DNA of 64,000 bases, taken from positions 496,001 through 560,000 of the forward strand of contig JACKFA010000001.1 of assembly GCA_020632715.1 (NCBI GenBank). Reading direction: 5' to 3'. Of the stretch, positions 8,826 through 16,421 are shown one piece after another. Every line of letters starts with the position of its first letter. The stretch's first letter is position 1. Source of the DNA: Deltaproteobacteria bacterium. Its GTDB lineage: Bacteria > Myxococcota_A > UBA9042 > PHBI01. The notes beneath the pieces are model-generated. The model was not told the origin of the DNA, made no database searches, and saw nothing but the letters and a program-made list of their open reading frames with translations. A program made the position numbers and the translations under genes.

Positions 8826-10057
8826 TGGCGAATCGCCGCAAGGGGACGCTCCCGGTCTCGATCGGCGGGCTCATCGCGAAGCCGCTCGACGCGCTCAAGC
8901 GCGTGCGGCTCCCGCTCGGGCGCGGGAACAAGCGCGTCGTGCGCCTCTCGGATCGCGTGCGCGCGCCGCGCCGGGCCGCCGAGCGCGACGACCACGGCGA
9001 GAGCGCCGTTCTCCGCGCGCGGTCGGGCGTGGGCACGCTCCTCGCCTGGGCGATCCCCGTCGTCATCGCCTGCGCGGCCTTCGTGACGCCGTTCCTCGGG
9101 GTGCGCGCCTACGACTACGTCATGGAGAGCGACCACTTCCAGGTGCGCGAGATCCTCGTCGACGGGAACCGCCACCTGACGCTCCCCGAGGTGCGCGAGG
9201 CGATGGGCGTCGAGCCCGGCATGCACGTGCTCACGGCCGACATGGACGTCCTCGCCGAGCGCCTCCGCCGCCACCCCTGGGTGAGCTGGGCGGAGGTGAC
9301 GCGCGAGCTCCCGGACCGGATCCTCGTGACGCTGAACGAGCACGAGCCGGCCGCCTACCTCGCCGTGGGCGAGCTCTACCTGGTCGACCGCCGCGGCGTC
9401 GTCTTCGCGTCGCCGACCGCGGCCGACAAGGACCTGACGCTCCCGATCATCACGGGGGTCGCCCCCGAGCGCGTCGCCACCGAGGCGACCCGCGCGGAGC
9501 TCGCCCCCGAGCTCGCCGGCGCCATCAACGTCGCCGAGCAGTACCGCGAGATGGGCCTCGCCGGGCGCTGGCCCATCGGCGAGCTGCGCCTCGACGCGGT
9601 GCGCGGGCTCACGCTCGTGCTCTCGGGCAGCGGCACCGAGGCGGTCCTCGGGCGCGCGCCGTTCCGCGACAAGCTCTTCCGCCTCGAGTGGGTGCTCGAG
9701 AGCCTGCGCCAGCAGGGGAAGACCGCGGAGTACGTGATCCTCGACGCCTTCTCGGGGGCGCGGGGCGCGGACGAGGGCGACGGCCGCGTGGTCGTCAAGG
9801 CGGACCTCGACGACGACGCGCAGCGCTTGCTCGACGTCGCGACGGACCGCGCGCGGCAGGCGGAGCGGCAGGTCCTCGGGCTCCGGCCCGACCCCGATCT
9901 CTTCGGCCCGGCCGCCCCCGTCATGGCGCCGGGTGGCAAGCCCGGCGGCGCGGACGCTGCCGACGACGACGTGGAGCCCATCGCGAGGCCAACGCTCACC
10001 GGTGGGCGCCCGGCCGCAGATCCGAACGACGAGCCGGAACCGGAAGGGGAGGAGTAG
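8825..10057 (+). CDS. ftsQ: Cell division protein FtsQ (POTRA domain)
   Basis: Bitopic inner-membrane divisome protein bridging early and late components. 410 residues, longer than the usual 250-330. A basic cytoplasmic region (about residues 1-75) precedes one transmembrane helix (about 76-98). The POTRA domain follows (HFQVREILVDGNRHLT to HPWVSWAEVTRELPDR), then the FtsQ/DivIB beta region (YLAVGELYLVDRRGVVF). The last 90 or so residues form an acidic, proline-rich, probably disordered tail (ends EPEPEGEE), which accounts for the extra length. It starts in the murB stop (TGATG) and runs up to a strong ribosome site for ftsA. Confidence 0.93.
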   Translation: MANRRKGTLPVSIGGLIAKPLDALKRVRLPLGRGNKRVVRLSDRVRAPRRAAERDDHGESAVLRARSGVGTLLAWAIPVVIACAAFVTPFLGVRAYDYVMESDHFQVREILVDGNRHLTLPEVREAMGVEPGMHVLTADMDVLAERLRRHPWVSWAEVTRELPDRILVTLNEHEPAAYLAVGELYLVDRRGVVFASPTAADKDLTLPIITGVAPERVATEATRAELAPELAGAINVAEQYREMGLAGRWPIGELRLDAVRGLTLVLSGSGTEAVLGRAPFRDKLFRLEWVLESLRQQGKTAEYVILDAFSGARGADEGDGRVVVKADLDDDAQRLLDVATDRARQAERQVLGLRPDPDLFGPAAPVMAPGGKPGGADAADDDVEPIARPTLTGGRPAADPNDEPEPEGEE

Positions 10058-10059
10058 AC

Positions 10060-11295
10060 ATGGCGAGAACCTCGGAGATCGTAGCCGGTCTCGACCTCGG
10101 GTCGAGCAAGGTGGCCGTCGTCATCACGGAGGGTGACTCGACGGAGCGCAACATCATCGGGCTCTCGCTCGTGCCGACGGGAGGTGGGCTCCGCGAGGGG
10201 CAGGTCGTCTCGATCGAGCAGACGACCGAGGCCATCGACGCCGCCGTGAACGAGGCCGCCCGCATGGCGGGCTGCCAGATCACGAGCGTGCGCGTCGGGG
10301 TCGGCGGGTCCGGCACGATGGGCTTCAACTCGGACGGGACCGTCGCCATCCGCGGCGGGCGCGTCGCGGGGACCGACCTCGAGCGCGTGCTCGAGGCGGC
10401 GCGCGCGGTGCCGCTGCCGAGCGACAAGCAGATCATGCACGCGCTCCCGCAGGAGTACATCATCGACGGGCACGACCGGATCCGGCACCCCGTCGGGATG
10501 AACGGCGTGCGGCTCGAGGCGCGGGTGCACGTCATCACCGCGTCGCGCACGGCGCTCATCAACGCCGTCGAGTGCTGCTCGAAGGCGGGGCTCACGGTCG
10601 ACCGGCTCGAGTTCGGCGGGCTCGCCTCGAGCGCGGCCGTGACGACGCGGGAGGAGCGCGAGCTCGGCTGCGTCGTGGTCGACGTCGGCGGCGGCACGAC
10701 GGACATCGCGGTCTGGTACGACCAGGCGCTCGTCCACACGGTGTCCCTCGACTGGGGCGGCGACGAGCTCACCAAGCAGATCGCGCGCGGCCTCCGGACG
10801 CCGGTGAAGTCGGCCGAGAGCATCAAGCAGAGCTTCGGCTGCGCGCTCGCGTCGATGGTGTCGGACGGCGAGACGATGGAGGTGCCGAGCGTCGGCGGGC
10901 GTGAGGCGCAGACGCGCCAGCGCCACCTCCTCTGCGAGATCCTCGAGCCGGGGCTCGAGGACCTCTTCACGCGCGTGGCGAGCGAGATCGACGTGGCCGG
11001 GTGCCGCGAGCTGCTCGCGGCGGGCGTGGTGCTCACGGGCGGCACGGCGAACCTCGCCGCGGTCGCCGACCTCGGCGAGGACATCCTCGTCGGGATGCCG
11101 GTCCGCGTGGGGACGCCACGTGGACCGGGCGGTCTGGTCGACGTGGTGCAGGACCCGCGCTACGCGACGGCGGTGGGGCTCTGCCTCGACACGTTCGAGG
11201 TGATGAGCGTCCCGGTCGGCCCGGCGGCGCGTCCGCGCGCGACGGGCGGCGGGCTCTGGGGCGGCGTCCGCAAGCTCTGGGACTCGTGGTTCTAG
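10060..11295 (+). CDS. ftsA: Cell division actin-like ATPase FtsA
   Basis: Cytoplasmic actin-fold protein that tethers FtsZ filaments to the membrane and recruits later divisome proteins. 411 residues. The actin-type phosphate-1 loop GLDLGSSKVAVVI is at residues 9-21. The phosphate-2 segment VVDVGGGTTDIAVW and adenosine loop VVLTGGTANL follow. The C-terminal GGGLWGGVRKLWDSWF end is a typical amphipathic membrane-targeting helix. The start has one of the best ribosome sites in the window (AGGGGAGGAG, 10044-10053), two bases after the ftsQ stop. The longer upstream frame is a shadow of ftsQ. Confidence 0.97.
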   Translation: MARTSEIVAGLDLGSSKVAVVITEGDSTERNIIGLSLVPTGGGLREGQVVSIEQTTEAIDAAVNEAARMAGCQITSVRVGVGGSGTMGFNSDGTVAIRGGRVAGTDLERVLEAARAVPLPSDKQIMHALPQEYIIDGHDRIRHPVGMNGVRLEARVHVITASRTALINAVECCSKAGLTVDRLEFGGLASSAAVTTREERELGCVVVDVGGGTTDIAVWYDQALVHTVSLDWGGDELTKQIARGLRTPVKSAESIKQSFGCALASMVSDGETMEVPSVGGREAQTRQRHLLCEILEPGLEDLFTRVASEIDVAGCRELLAAGVVLTGGTANLAAVADLGEDILVGMPVRVGTPRGPGGLVDVVQDPRYATAVGLCLDTFEVMSVPVGPAARPRATGGGLWGGVRKLWDSWF

Positions 11296-11426
11296 CGTGA
11301 GGCGCCGCGCGGCCGGGCCTCGGGGATTGGGGCGTGGCGGCGCGGCGGGATGAGAGTCGGTCGGTCGGGAAGAAGAGACATCAGGGACTCAGGTAGAGAT
11401 CAATCATCGTCGGGGAGGACGAGCAC

Positions 11427-12713
11427 ATGATCAGCTTCGATGAGGCAATCGTTAATGGCGCGAACATCAAGGTCGTCGGCGTCGGCGGCGCCGGTGGGAA
11501 CGCGCTCAACAACATGGTCCGCAACCAGCTGCAGGGCGTGACGTTCATCGCCTGCAACACGGACATCCAGGCGCTCGACAAGAACGAGGCGCCGCACAAG
11601 ATCCAGATCGGCGCGAAGCTGACGAAGGGGCTCGGCGCCGGCGCCAACCCGGAGAAGGGCTGGAAGGCGGCGATCGAGGACACGAACGCGATCGCGGAGT
11701 ACCTGCAGGGCGCGGACATGGTGTTCGTGACGGCCGGGCTCGGCGGCGGCACGGGGACGGGCGCGGCGCCGGTGGTGGCGCAGGTCGCGCGCGAGCTCGG
11801 GGCCCTGACGGTCGGCGTCGTGACGAAGCCGTTCGAGTTCGAGGGGCGGCCGCGCATGCGGAACGGCCACCGCGGGCTCGAGGCGCTGCGGAAGTGCGTG
11901 GACACGCTGATCGTCATCCCGAACCAGCGGCTCCTGGCGATCGCGAACGAGAACATGAGCCTGCTCCAGGCGTTCCGGGAGGCCGACAACGTCCTCTACA
12001 ACGCCGTGAAGGGCATCTCGGACCTCATCACGATCCCGGGCCTCGTGAACGTCGACTTCGCCGACGTGCGCACGATCATGGCCGACCAGGGCATGGCGCT
12101 CATGGGCGCCGGCATCGCGTCGGGTCGCGACCGCGCGATGATCGCGGCGAAGCAGGCGATCTCGAGCCCGCTGCTCGAGGACACGAGCATCGACGGGGCG
12201 CGCGGCATCCTCGTGAACATCACGGGCGGCGACAGCCTCGGGCTCATGGAGATCAACGACGCGATCTCGCTCATCCAGGACGCGGCGGACGGCGACGCGA
12301 ACATCATCTTCGGCGCGGTCATCGACAAGGACCTCGGCGACGAGATGCACATCACCGTGGTCGCGACCGGGTTCGATCAGGAGGAGGAGCTCGACGCGGA
12401 GACGGTCGAGGCGCAGGCCTACGTGCCGGAGCCGGTGCAGCTCGTGGCGCCGGCGCCGCCGGAGCTGCCGCCGCTCTCGGGCTTCGACGACGACCGGAGC
12501 CCCTTCGTGTCGGTCGGCGCGGGGCGCGGCGGGCAGCAGCAGCGCGCGGAGGGGGGGAGCCTCCTCGGCGGCGGCGGCGGCGAGCGCCCGCGGCCGTGGG
12601 CGACGGGCGGGCGCAACCTGACCGAGCTCACGGGGATGAAGCCGCGGAAGAGCCCGTTCTCGATGAGCTCGGAGAGCGAGTTCAGCCCGTCCGGGTACGG
12701 GCGCAAGCGCTGA
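11427..12713 (+). CDS. ftsZ: Cell division tubulin homologue FtsZ
   Basis: GTPase that forms the cytokinetic Z ring. 428 residues. The nucleotide fold is intact: GVGGAGGNALNNM near residue 14, the tubulin signature GGGTGTG near 105-111, and the catalytic T7 loop NVDFADVRTIM. After the conserved core (about residue 325) comes a variable linker rich in Pro, Gly and Gln. The extreme C-terminus reads ...KSPFSMSSESEFSPSGYGRKR and lacks a clear DIPxFLR-type FtsA-binding peptide. The gene is set off from ftsA by 131 bases and has GGGGAGGA before its ATG, so it may have its own promoter. Confidence 0.98.
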   Translation: MISFDEAIVNGANIKVVGVGGAGGNALNNMVRNQLQGVTFIACNTDIQALDKNEAPHKIQIGAKLTKGLGAGANPEKGWKAAIEDTNAIAEYLQGADMVFVTAGLGGGTGTGAAPVVAQVARELGALTVGVVTKPFEFEGRPRMRNGHRGLEALRKCVDTLIVIPNQRLLAIANENMSLLQAFREADNVLYNAVKGISDLITIPGLVNVDFADVRTIMADQGMALMGAGIASGRDRAMIAAKQAISSPLLEDTSIDGARGILVNITGGDSLGLMEINDAISLIQDAADGDANIIFGAVIDKDLGDEMHITVVATGFDQEEELDAETVEAQAYVPEPVQLVAPAPPELPPLSGFDDDRSPFVSVGAGRGGQQQRAEGGSLLGGGGGERPRPWATGGRNLTELTGMKPRKSPFSMSSESEFSPSGYGRKR

Positions 12714-12744
12714 GCTCGATCAGGGCTACGTGAGTGAACGCAGG

Positions 12745-12768
12745 GGGTTCTCCCTGGCGGGAGAACCC
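12745..12768 (+). terminator. Hairpin after ftsZ, candidate terminator of the dcw run
   Basis: A perfect 10-bp inverted repeat, GGGTTCTCCC and GGGAGAACCC, with a 4-base loop lies 31 bases after the ftsZ stop. There is no T tract, so it is not a textbook intrinsic terminator; it may stabilise the 3' end or act with Rho. It directly abuts a CACGGAG-type repeat. Confidence 0.5.
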
Positions 12769-12831
12769 GAGACACGGAGACACGGAGGAGCACGGAGGGA
12801 GCGCGGTTCTCGCGGCTCCCTCCGTGTCTCC
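12769..12831. repeat. CACGGAG-rich inverted repeat, copy 1
   Basis: Left arm 12769-12802 (three CACGGAG-type units) faces right arm 12815-12831 (CTCCCTCCGTGTCTCC) across about 12 bases. The 34-base left arm is identical to 41440-41473 in another intergenic region. The repeat sits between the ftsZ terminator hairpin and the next promoter. Function is unknown. Confidence 0.75.
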
Positions 12832-12918
12832 TCGAGACCGTTCCGGTGCGCGGTGATCGTCTCGAACCCGACGTGGCCCTTCGTCCATCGCGACGACGCC
12901 CCGAGGGGAGCGGATTTC

Positions 12919-12946
12919 TTGCGCGCGGCCCCGCCCCGGCTACCTT
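12919..12946 (+). promoter_or_regulatory. Sigma-70-like promoter, leaderless geometry, for the GreA/B-like gene
   Basis: TTGCGC (12919-12924), a 16-base spacer and TACCTT (12941-12946). The -10 box ends six bases before the ATG at 12953 and no ribosome site is present, so transcription should begin at or next to the start codon. Confidence 0.5.
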
Positions 12947-12952
12947 TCGGCC

Positions 12953-13447
12953 ATGGACAAGCGCCTCCTCGTCGATCAGCTCGTCGCCCGCGTCAGGGAA
13001 TCCATCGCCACCGCCGAGCGCGAGATGGCCGCCGCCGCCGACGCCGCCCAGAACGGCGAGGAAGCGAAGGCCCGCCGCGAGGACACGCGCATGGCCATCG
13101 AGTACTCGGCCCTCGCCCGCGGGCAGCAGAAGCGCGCCGAGTCCGCGCGCATCGCGCTCGCCGAGCTCGAGTCCTTCCACCCGGGGCGCATCCCGCGCGG
13201 CGGGCGCGTCCAGCTCGGGGCCATCCTCGAGGTCGAGGACGAGGACACCGGCGACGGCCGCACCTTCTTCATCGCGCCCCACGGCGCCGGCGAGGAGCTC
13301 TCGGGCCCGGGCGGCGACGGCTTCTTCTCCGTCGTGACGCCCGGCTCGCCGCTCGGGAAGGCCGCCCACGGGCAGCAGGTCGGCGACTCCTTCGACGTCA
13401 CGGTCGACGGCGTGACGAAGAGCTGGGAGATCACCTGGCTCGAGTAG
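12953..13447 (+). CDS. GreA/GreB C-terminal-domain protein (transcription factor or Rnk-like)
   Basis: 164 residues. The N-terminal half (about 1-70) is helical and charged, as in the coiled coil that Gre factors insert into the RNA polymerase secondary channel. The C-terminal half carries the GreA/B C-terminal pattern: an EDTGDGRTFFIAP strand and the VVTPGSPLGKAAHGQQVGDSF segment, matching the family SPLGxALLGKxxGD signature. It may modulate RNA polymerase as Gre, Rnk or related secondary-channel proteins do, but the tip acidic pair needed for cleavage cannot be assigned with certainty. The last 17 bases overlap the convergent regulator gene on the other strand. It has its own predicted leaderless promoter. 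Confidence 0.8.
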   Translation: MDKRLLVDQLVARVRESIATAEREMAAAADAAQNGEEAKARREDTRMAIEYSALARGQQKRAESARIALAELESFHPGRIPRGGRVQLGAILEVEDEDTGDGRTFFIAPHGAGEELSGPGGDGFFSVVTPGSPLGKAAHGQQVGDSFDVTVDGVTKSWEITWLE

Positions 13448-14270
13448 CGAGGTCCGCGGCGGGCTCCGAGGAGCCCAGCGCCCGGAAGACCTCGTCCGTG
13501 CGCGCGTCCGCGGGGTAGAAGAGCTCGATCCGCAGCCCCTCGACCGTCACGTCGAGCGCGCCGCCGAACGTGACGATCGTCGAGAACGTCGCGAGCACCT
13601 CGCCTTCGTAGCGGAAGCGCATGAGGGCCGCCGGCCCGTCGAAGTCGCCGCCCTCCCCCTCCCGGCGCGGCGTGGTCCCGGCGAGCGCGGCCTCGAGGCG
13701 CGTGAGCGTGGCGGCGAGGCGCTCGTCGTCGCCCGCGAGGACGACCTCGCGCCGGAGGCGGGTCGCGGCGGCCCAGGCGAGCCCCTCCCAGTCGAGGACG
13801 ACCGCGCGCCACGGGCCGAGGAGGAGGTCGATGGCCGCGGGAGGATCGTCGGGATCGGGGGCGACGCCGCCGAGGAGCAGGCGCGCGCCGGCGTCGTTGG
13901 CGCCGACGACGTCGTACCAGCGGTCCATCACGAGGGCCGGATAGGGCGCGTGCGACGCGAGGAGGCGCCCGATGACGTGGCGGATCGGCGCGAGCGCTGC
14001 GGCGTCGAGGCCGCGCTCCGGGAAGGCCGGCGGGAAGCCCGCGGCCGAGAGCAGGGCGTTCTGCTCGCCGAGCGGGACCTCGAGGGCGGCGGCGAGGCGC
14101 AGGACCATCTCGTGGCTCGGGCGGGAGCGGCCGGTCTCGAGGAAGGAGACGTGGCGCGGGGTGGTCTCGGCGACGGTCGAGAGCTCGAGCTGGCTCATGC
14201 GGCGGAGACCGCGCCAGTGGCGGAGCGAGCGGCCGAAGGGGGACGGGGTGCGGGCGGCGTTCTGGACCAT
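13431..14270 (-). CDS. XRE-family regulator with MmyB-type ligand-binding domain
   Basis: 279 residues. An XRE helix-turn-helix occupies about residues 10-68 (GLRRMSQLELSTVAETTPRHVSFLETGRSRPS). The rest matches the MmyB-like ligand-binding domain (PYPALVMDRWYDVVGANDAGARLLLGG), which in known members binds small lipophilic molecules. It is divergent from a small membrane protein and its start lies next to a perfect 11-bp inverted repeat, so autoregulation and control of that neighbour are likely inferences. The ATG at 14270 has no ribosome site but sits six bases after TAACCT on the minus strand, suggesting a leaderless transcript. The 3' end overlaps the GreA/B-like gene convergently. Confidence 0.9.
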   Translation of the reverse strand: MVQNAARTPSPFGRSLRHWRGLRRMSQLELSTVAETTPRHVSFLETGRSRPSHEMVLRLAAALEVPLGEQNALLSAAGFPPAFPERGLDAAALAPIRHVIGRLLASHAPYPALVMDRWYDVVGANDAGARLLLGGVAPDPDDPPAAIDLLLGPWRAVVLDWEGLAWAAATRLRREVVLAGDDERLAATLTRLEAALAGTTPRREGEGGDFDGPAALMRFRYEGEVLATFSTIVTFGGALDVTVEGLRIELFYPADARTDEVFRALGSSEPAADLATRAR

Positions 14271-14288
14271 GCGCTGAGGTTAGCACCC

Positions 14289-14315
14289 CGGAGGGAAGGC
14301 GCGCCCTTCCCTCCG
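14289..14315. promoter_or_regulatory. Candidate operator: 11-bp inverted repeat between divergent genes
   Basis: Perfect arms CGGAGGGAAGG and CCTTCCCTCCG separated by five bases. On the minus strand it covers the expected -35 area of the regulator promoter (-10 box TAACCT at 14282-14277). It lies about 100 bases upstream of the divergent membrane-protein gene. Position and symmetry fit an autoregulatory XRE operator. Confidence 0.5.
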
Positions 14316-14413
14316 AGGGAATCGCTGCGCGGTGGCGCGGGGGCTACCTCTCGGCGTGTCGCGACGAGGGTCGCGGCGACGTCACGCATCCCGACCGACA
14401 AGGAGCCAAGACC

Positions 14414-14830
14414 ATGACCTCGAACCTCGCTCGCTCGCTCGCCGTCGCCGGCACGATCAACGCCGTGCTCGGCGCGGGCTTCGTCTTCCTCGCCACGGCC
14501 GCCCCGGACGCGCTCGGCGCCACGGTCGACATGGTGTCGACGCGCGGCCCGGTCGGGCCGCTCTCGGCGGCGGCGCTCTTCGCCTTCGCGCTGGTCGGGG
14601 CGATCATGGTCGGCTTCGGCGTCCTCGTGGTGGCGCTCGCGCGCGGGGCGGGGGTCGCGCAGGCGGTGGGCGTGAGCCTGCTCACGTGGTTCGTGGTCGA
14701 CTCGTCGGCGTCGGTCGCGACGGGGTTCGCGCTGAACGTGGTGGGGAACCTCGCGTTCCTCGCGCTCTTCACGCCGGCGCTGCGGTCGCTCGCGCGGCGC
14801 AGGACCGCCCAGGAGGCGGCGCTCGGGTAG
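14414..14830 (+). CDS. Small four-helix membrane protein of unknown function
   Basis: 138 residues with four predicted transmembrane helices (roughly residues 8-28, 48-70, 76-98, 102-122) and short loops; the C-terminus is basic (RSLARRRTAQ). No family is recognised with confidence; it resembles the many small DUF-type integral membrane proteins. A good AAGGAG site precedes the ATG. It is divergent from the MmyB-type regulator, which is its most likely controller. A possible promoter (TCGCTG, 17 bases, TACCTC) ends at 14350. Confidence 0.8.
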   Translation: MTSNLARSLAVAGTINAVLGAGFVFLATAAPDALGATVDMVSTRGPVGPLSAAALFAFALVGAIMVGFGVLVVALARGAGVAQAVGVSLLTWFVVDSSASVATGFALNVVGNLAFLALFTPALRSLARRRTAQEAALG

Positions 14831-14837
14831 GGATGGC

Positions 14838-14852
14838 GGGGCAGGCTGCCCC
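14838..14852 (+). terminator. Short GC hairpin after the membrane-protein gene
   Basis: GGGGCA and TGCCCC flank a three-base loop, eight bases after the stop codon. There is no T tract. It is a weak candidate for a transcript end. Confidence 0.3.
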
Positions 14853-14974
14853 TCCGGGCGGGCGACTGTCCAAGCGTGGGGCAACGGCGAGGCCGCGGAG
14901 ACGCCGACGCCGCGGCGGGTTGACAGGGCGGAGACCCGCATCGGAGCTGGCTCAGCGGCGGCTCGGGAGGGCGG

Positions 14975-14991
14975 TTGGCACGGTCGCTGCA
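14975..14991 (+). promoter_or_regulatory. Sigma-54 (RpoN) -24/-12 promoter
   Basis: TTGGCACGGTCGCTGCA matches the sigma-54 consensus TTGGCACGN4TTGCA at all but one of the defined positions. The obligatory GG (14977-14978) and GC (14989-14990) are spaced exactly ten bases apart. The predicted start near 15002 leaves a leader of about 30 bases with an AGGAGG site before the ATG at 15034. A TTGACA at 14920 has no matching -10 box. Confidence 0.75.
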
Positions 14992-15033
14992 CCATCTCCG
15001 TGGCGTACGAACGGCTTCGCCCAGGAGGACACC

Positions 15034-15327
15034 ATGAAGAAGCTCATCACCCTGCTCTCGGCGCTCGCGCTCACCGCGACCTTCTCGTCCGCGACGTTCG
15101 CCCGTACGCCCGAGGAGATCCAGAAGACCAACGCCTGGACCGACTACCTGAACACGCAGACCGCGCAGAGCGTGCGCGACGGTGAGGCGAACGGCACGAC
15201 GCAGTGGTACGTGCTGACCCGCGATGGCCGCATGACGCCGGTCGCCGACATCCTGACCATCATCCCGAACAAGGGTGAGCGGAACAAGGACACGGGCGAC
15301 GCCAACAAGGTCATGCCGGCGCAGTAG
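15034..15327 (+). CDS. Small exported protein of unknown function behind a sigma-54 promoter
   Basis: 97 residues. MKKLITLLSALALTATFSSATFA is a clean Sec signal peptide (split here only for description: basic start, hydrophobic core, AxA-like cleavage near residue 23), leaving a mature hydrophilic protein of about 74 residues with many Thr, Asn and Asp. No cysteine, so it is not a lipoprotein. The strong AGGAGG site at 15023-15028 and use of CGT and GGT codons, rare in neighbouring genes, suggest high expression. The gene ends in two stop codons in a row (TAG TAG), the second forming the edge of the palindromic repeat. No homologous family is recognised. Confidence 0.85.
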   Translation: MKKLITLLSALALTATFSSATFARTPEEIQKTNAWTDYLNTQTAQSVRDGEANGTTQWYVLTRDGRMTPVADILTIIPNKGERNKDTGDANKVMPAQ

Positions 15328-15528
15328 TAGCGATCGGGGCGAGGGGCCCAGCGACGTAGGTCCCCGACCAAGCGCGCGGAGCGCGCGACTCGGGGACCGC
15401 AGTCGCAGGGCCCCGAGCCCGTCGTCATAGCGATCGGGGCGAGGGGCCCAGCGACGCAGGTCCCCCGACCAAGCGCGCGAAGCGCGCGACTCGGGGGACC
15501 GCAGTCGCAGGGCCCCGAGCCCGTCGTC
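15328..15528. repeat. Two tandem copies of a ~100-bp imperfect palindrome
   Basis: Copy 1 is 15328-15426 and copy 2 is 15428-15528. Each folds into one long hairpin: outer arms around GGGGCCC, then GCGAC, then GGTCCCCGA, then GCGCGC closing a GGA (copy 1) or GAA (copy 2) loop. Copy 2 has one extra C in the left arm and one extra G at the matching place of the right arm, which keeps the stem paired. It resembles a REP/BIME-type element between convergent genes. Confidence 0.85.
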
Positions 15529-15566
15529 GCGAACGTCATAACCAAAGGGCACCCCGAAAATAACCC

Positions 15567-15593
15567 AAGGGCACCTCGACAGCGGGTGCCCTT
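15567..15593. terminator. Bidirectional terminator between convergent genes
   Basis: AAGGGCACC (15567-15575) pairs perfectly with GGTGCCCTT (15585-15593). On the minus strand, downstream of the cation transporter gene, the hairpin is followed by GGGTTATTTTCGG, a T-rich tail. A second partial copy of the left arm (AAAGGGCACCCC) precedes it at 15544-15554. Confidence 0.7.
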
Positions 15594-15604
15594 CGTCGTT
15601 CTCG

Positions 15605-16285
15605 TCAGCAGCACGCACGCCCCTTCCAGGCGTCGCGCCCTTCCTTCGCGACGAGCCCCGCGATCGCGATGGCCGCCACGGGATCGGCCCACCACCACCC
15701 GAGCGCCCCGTTGAGCCCGACGCCCACGAGCGCCGCCACCGACAGCCACCAGCACGCCGTCGTCTGGAACGCGTCCGCCTCGAGCGCCTCGCTCCCGAGC
15801 TCGCCCGCGGCCCGGCGCTTCGCCCGCGCGAGCCACAGCATCACCGCTGCCGACACCGCGAGCAGCACCACACCCACCGCGCTGAACGCCGGGCGCTCCG
15901 CCCGCCACAGCGTCACCACCGCGTCCACCGCCACGTACCCCGCGAGCAGGAACAGCGACGCCGCCACGAGCCGCCGCGCCCGGTGCTCCCGCGCCTCGAG
16001 CTCCGCCTCGCCGAGCCGGTCGGCGCGCTCCGCCCCGAGCCGCCAGATCATCACGAGCGCCGACGCGCACTCGACAAAGCTGTCGAGCCCGAACCCGAGG
16101 ATCGCCACGCTCCCCGCCGCCACGGCGGCAGCGACCCCTACCACCCCCTCGACCACGTTCCACCCGACGGTCAACACCTCGAGCCGGAGCGCCCGCGCGA
16201 CCGCCTCCGGCCGCCGCTCGGCCGCCGTCCCCGTCGCGCAGCCCCCGCACCCACCATCCTGACAGCCCGTCGCCGTCTCCATCAT
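15605..16285 (-). CDS. Cation diffusion facilitator-type transporter lacking the C-terminal domain
   Basis: 226 residues with five or six transmembrane helices. CDF metal-site motifs are recognisable: GFGLDSFVECASAL in helix 2 and LEADAFQTTACWW in helix 5, followed by WWADPVAAI. The family usually continues with a cytoplasmic domain of about 80 residues; here the protein stops after helix 6, as in a known short subgroup. The N-terminus carries Cys8, Cys13 and Cys16 (CQDGGCGGC) and the C-terminus ends in CC, so metal binding at both tails is plausible. Role inferred: efflux of a divalent metal from the cytoplasm. Two start ATGs are adjacent and no clear ribosome site is seen. Confidence 0.85.
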   Translation of the reverse strand: MMETATGCQDGGCGGCATGTAAERRPEAVARALRLEVLTVGWNVVEGVVGVAAAVAAGSVAILGFGLDSFVECASALVMIWRLGAERADRLGEAELEAREHRARRLVAASLFLLAGYVAVDAVVTLWRAERPAFSAVGVVLLAVSAAVMLWLARAKRRAAGELGSEALEADAFQTTACWWLSVAALVGVGLNGALGWWWADPVAAIAIAGLVAKEGRDAWKGRACC

Positions 16286-16384
16286 CGCCCCGCCGCCCCG
16301 GGCACACCCAGCGCCCGCCTACGTCCGCTGCCCCACCCTACCCCGGATCCCGCGGCCCCCGCAAGGATCTCGGCCCCGCTCGCC

Positions 16385-16413
16385 TTGCCGCCGCCCCCCG
16401 CGCGGCGCAAGCT
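16385..16413 (+). promoter_or_regulatory. Possible sigma-70-like promoter close to the oxygenase start
   Basis: TTGCCG (16385-16390), 17 bases, CAAGCT (16408-16413). The -10 match is weak. It ends eight bases before the ATG at 16422, consistent with a leaderless or nearly leaderless mRNA; no ribosome site is present. Confidence 0.35.
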
Positions 16414-16421
16414 CGTCGGCG

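Noticed and set aside
14920..14925. TTGACA as a -35 box for the small exported protein
   Set aside because: No -10-like hexamer 16-18 bases downstream; the sigma-54 element fits far better.
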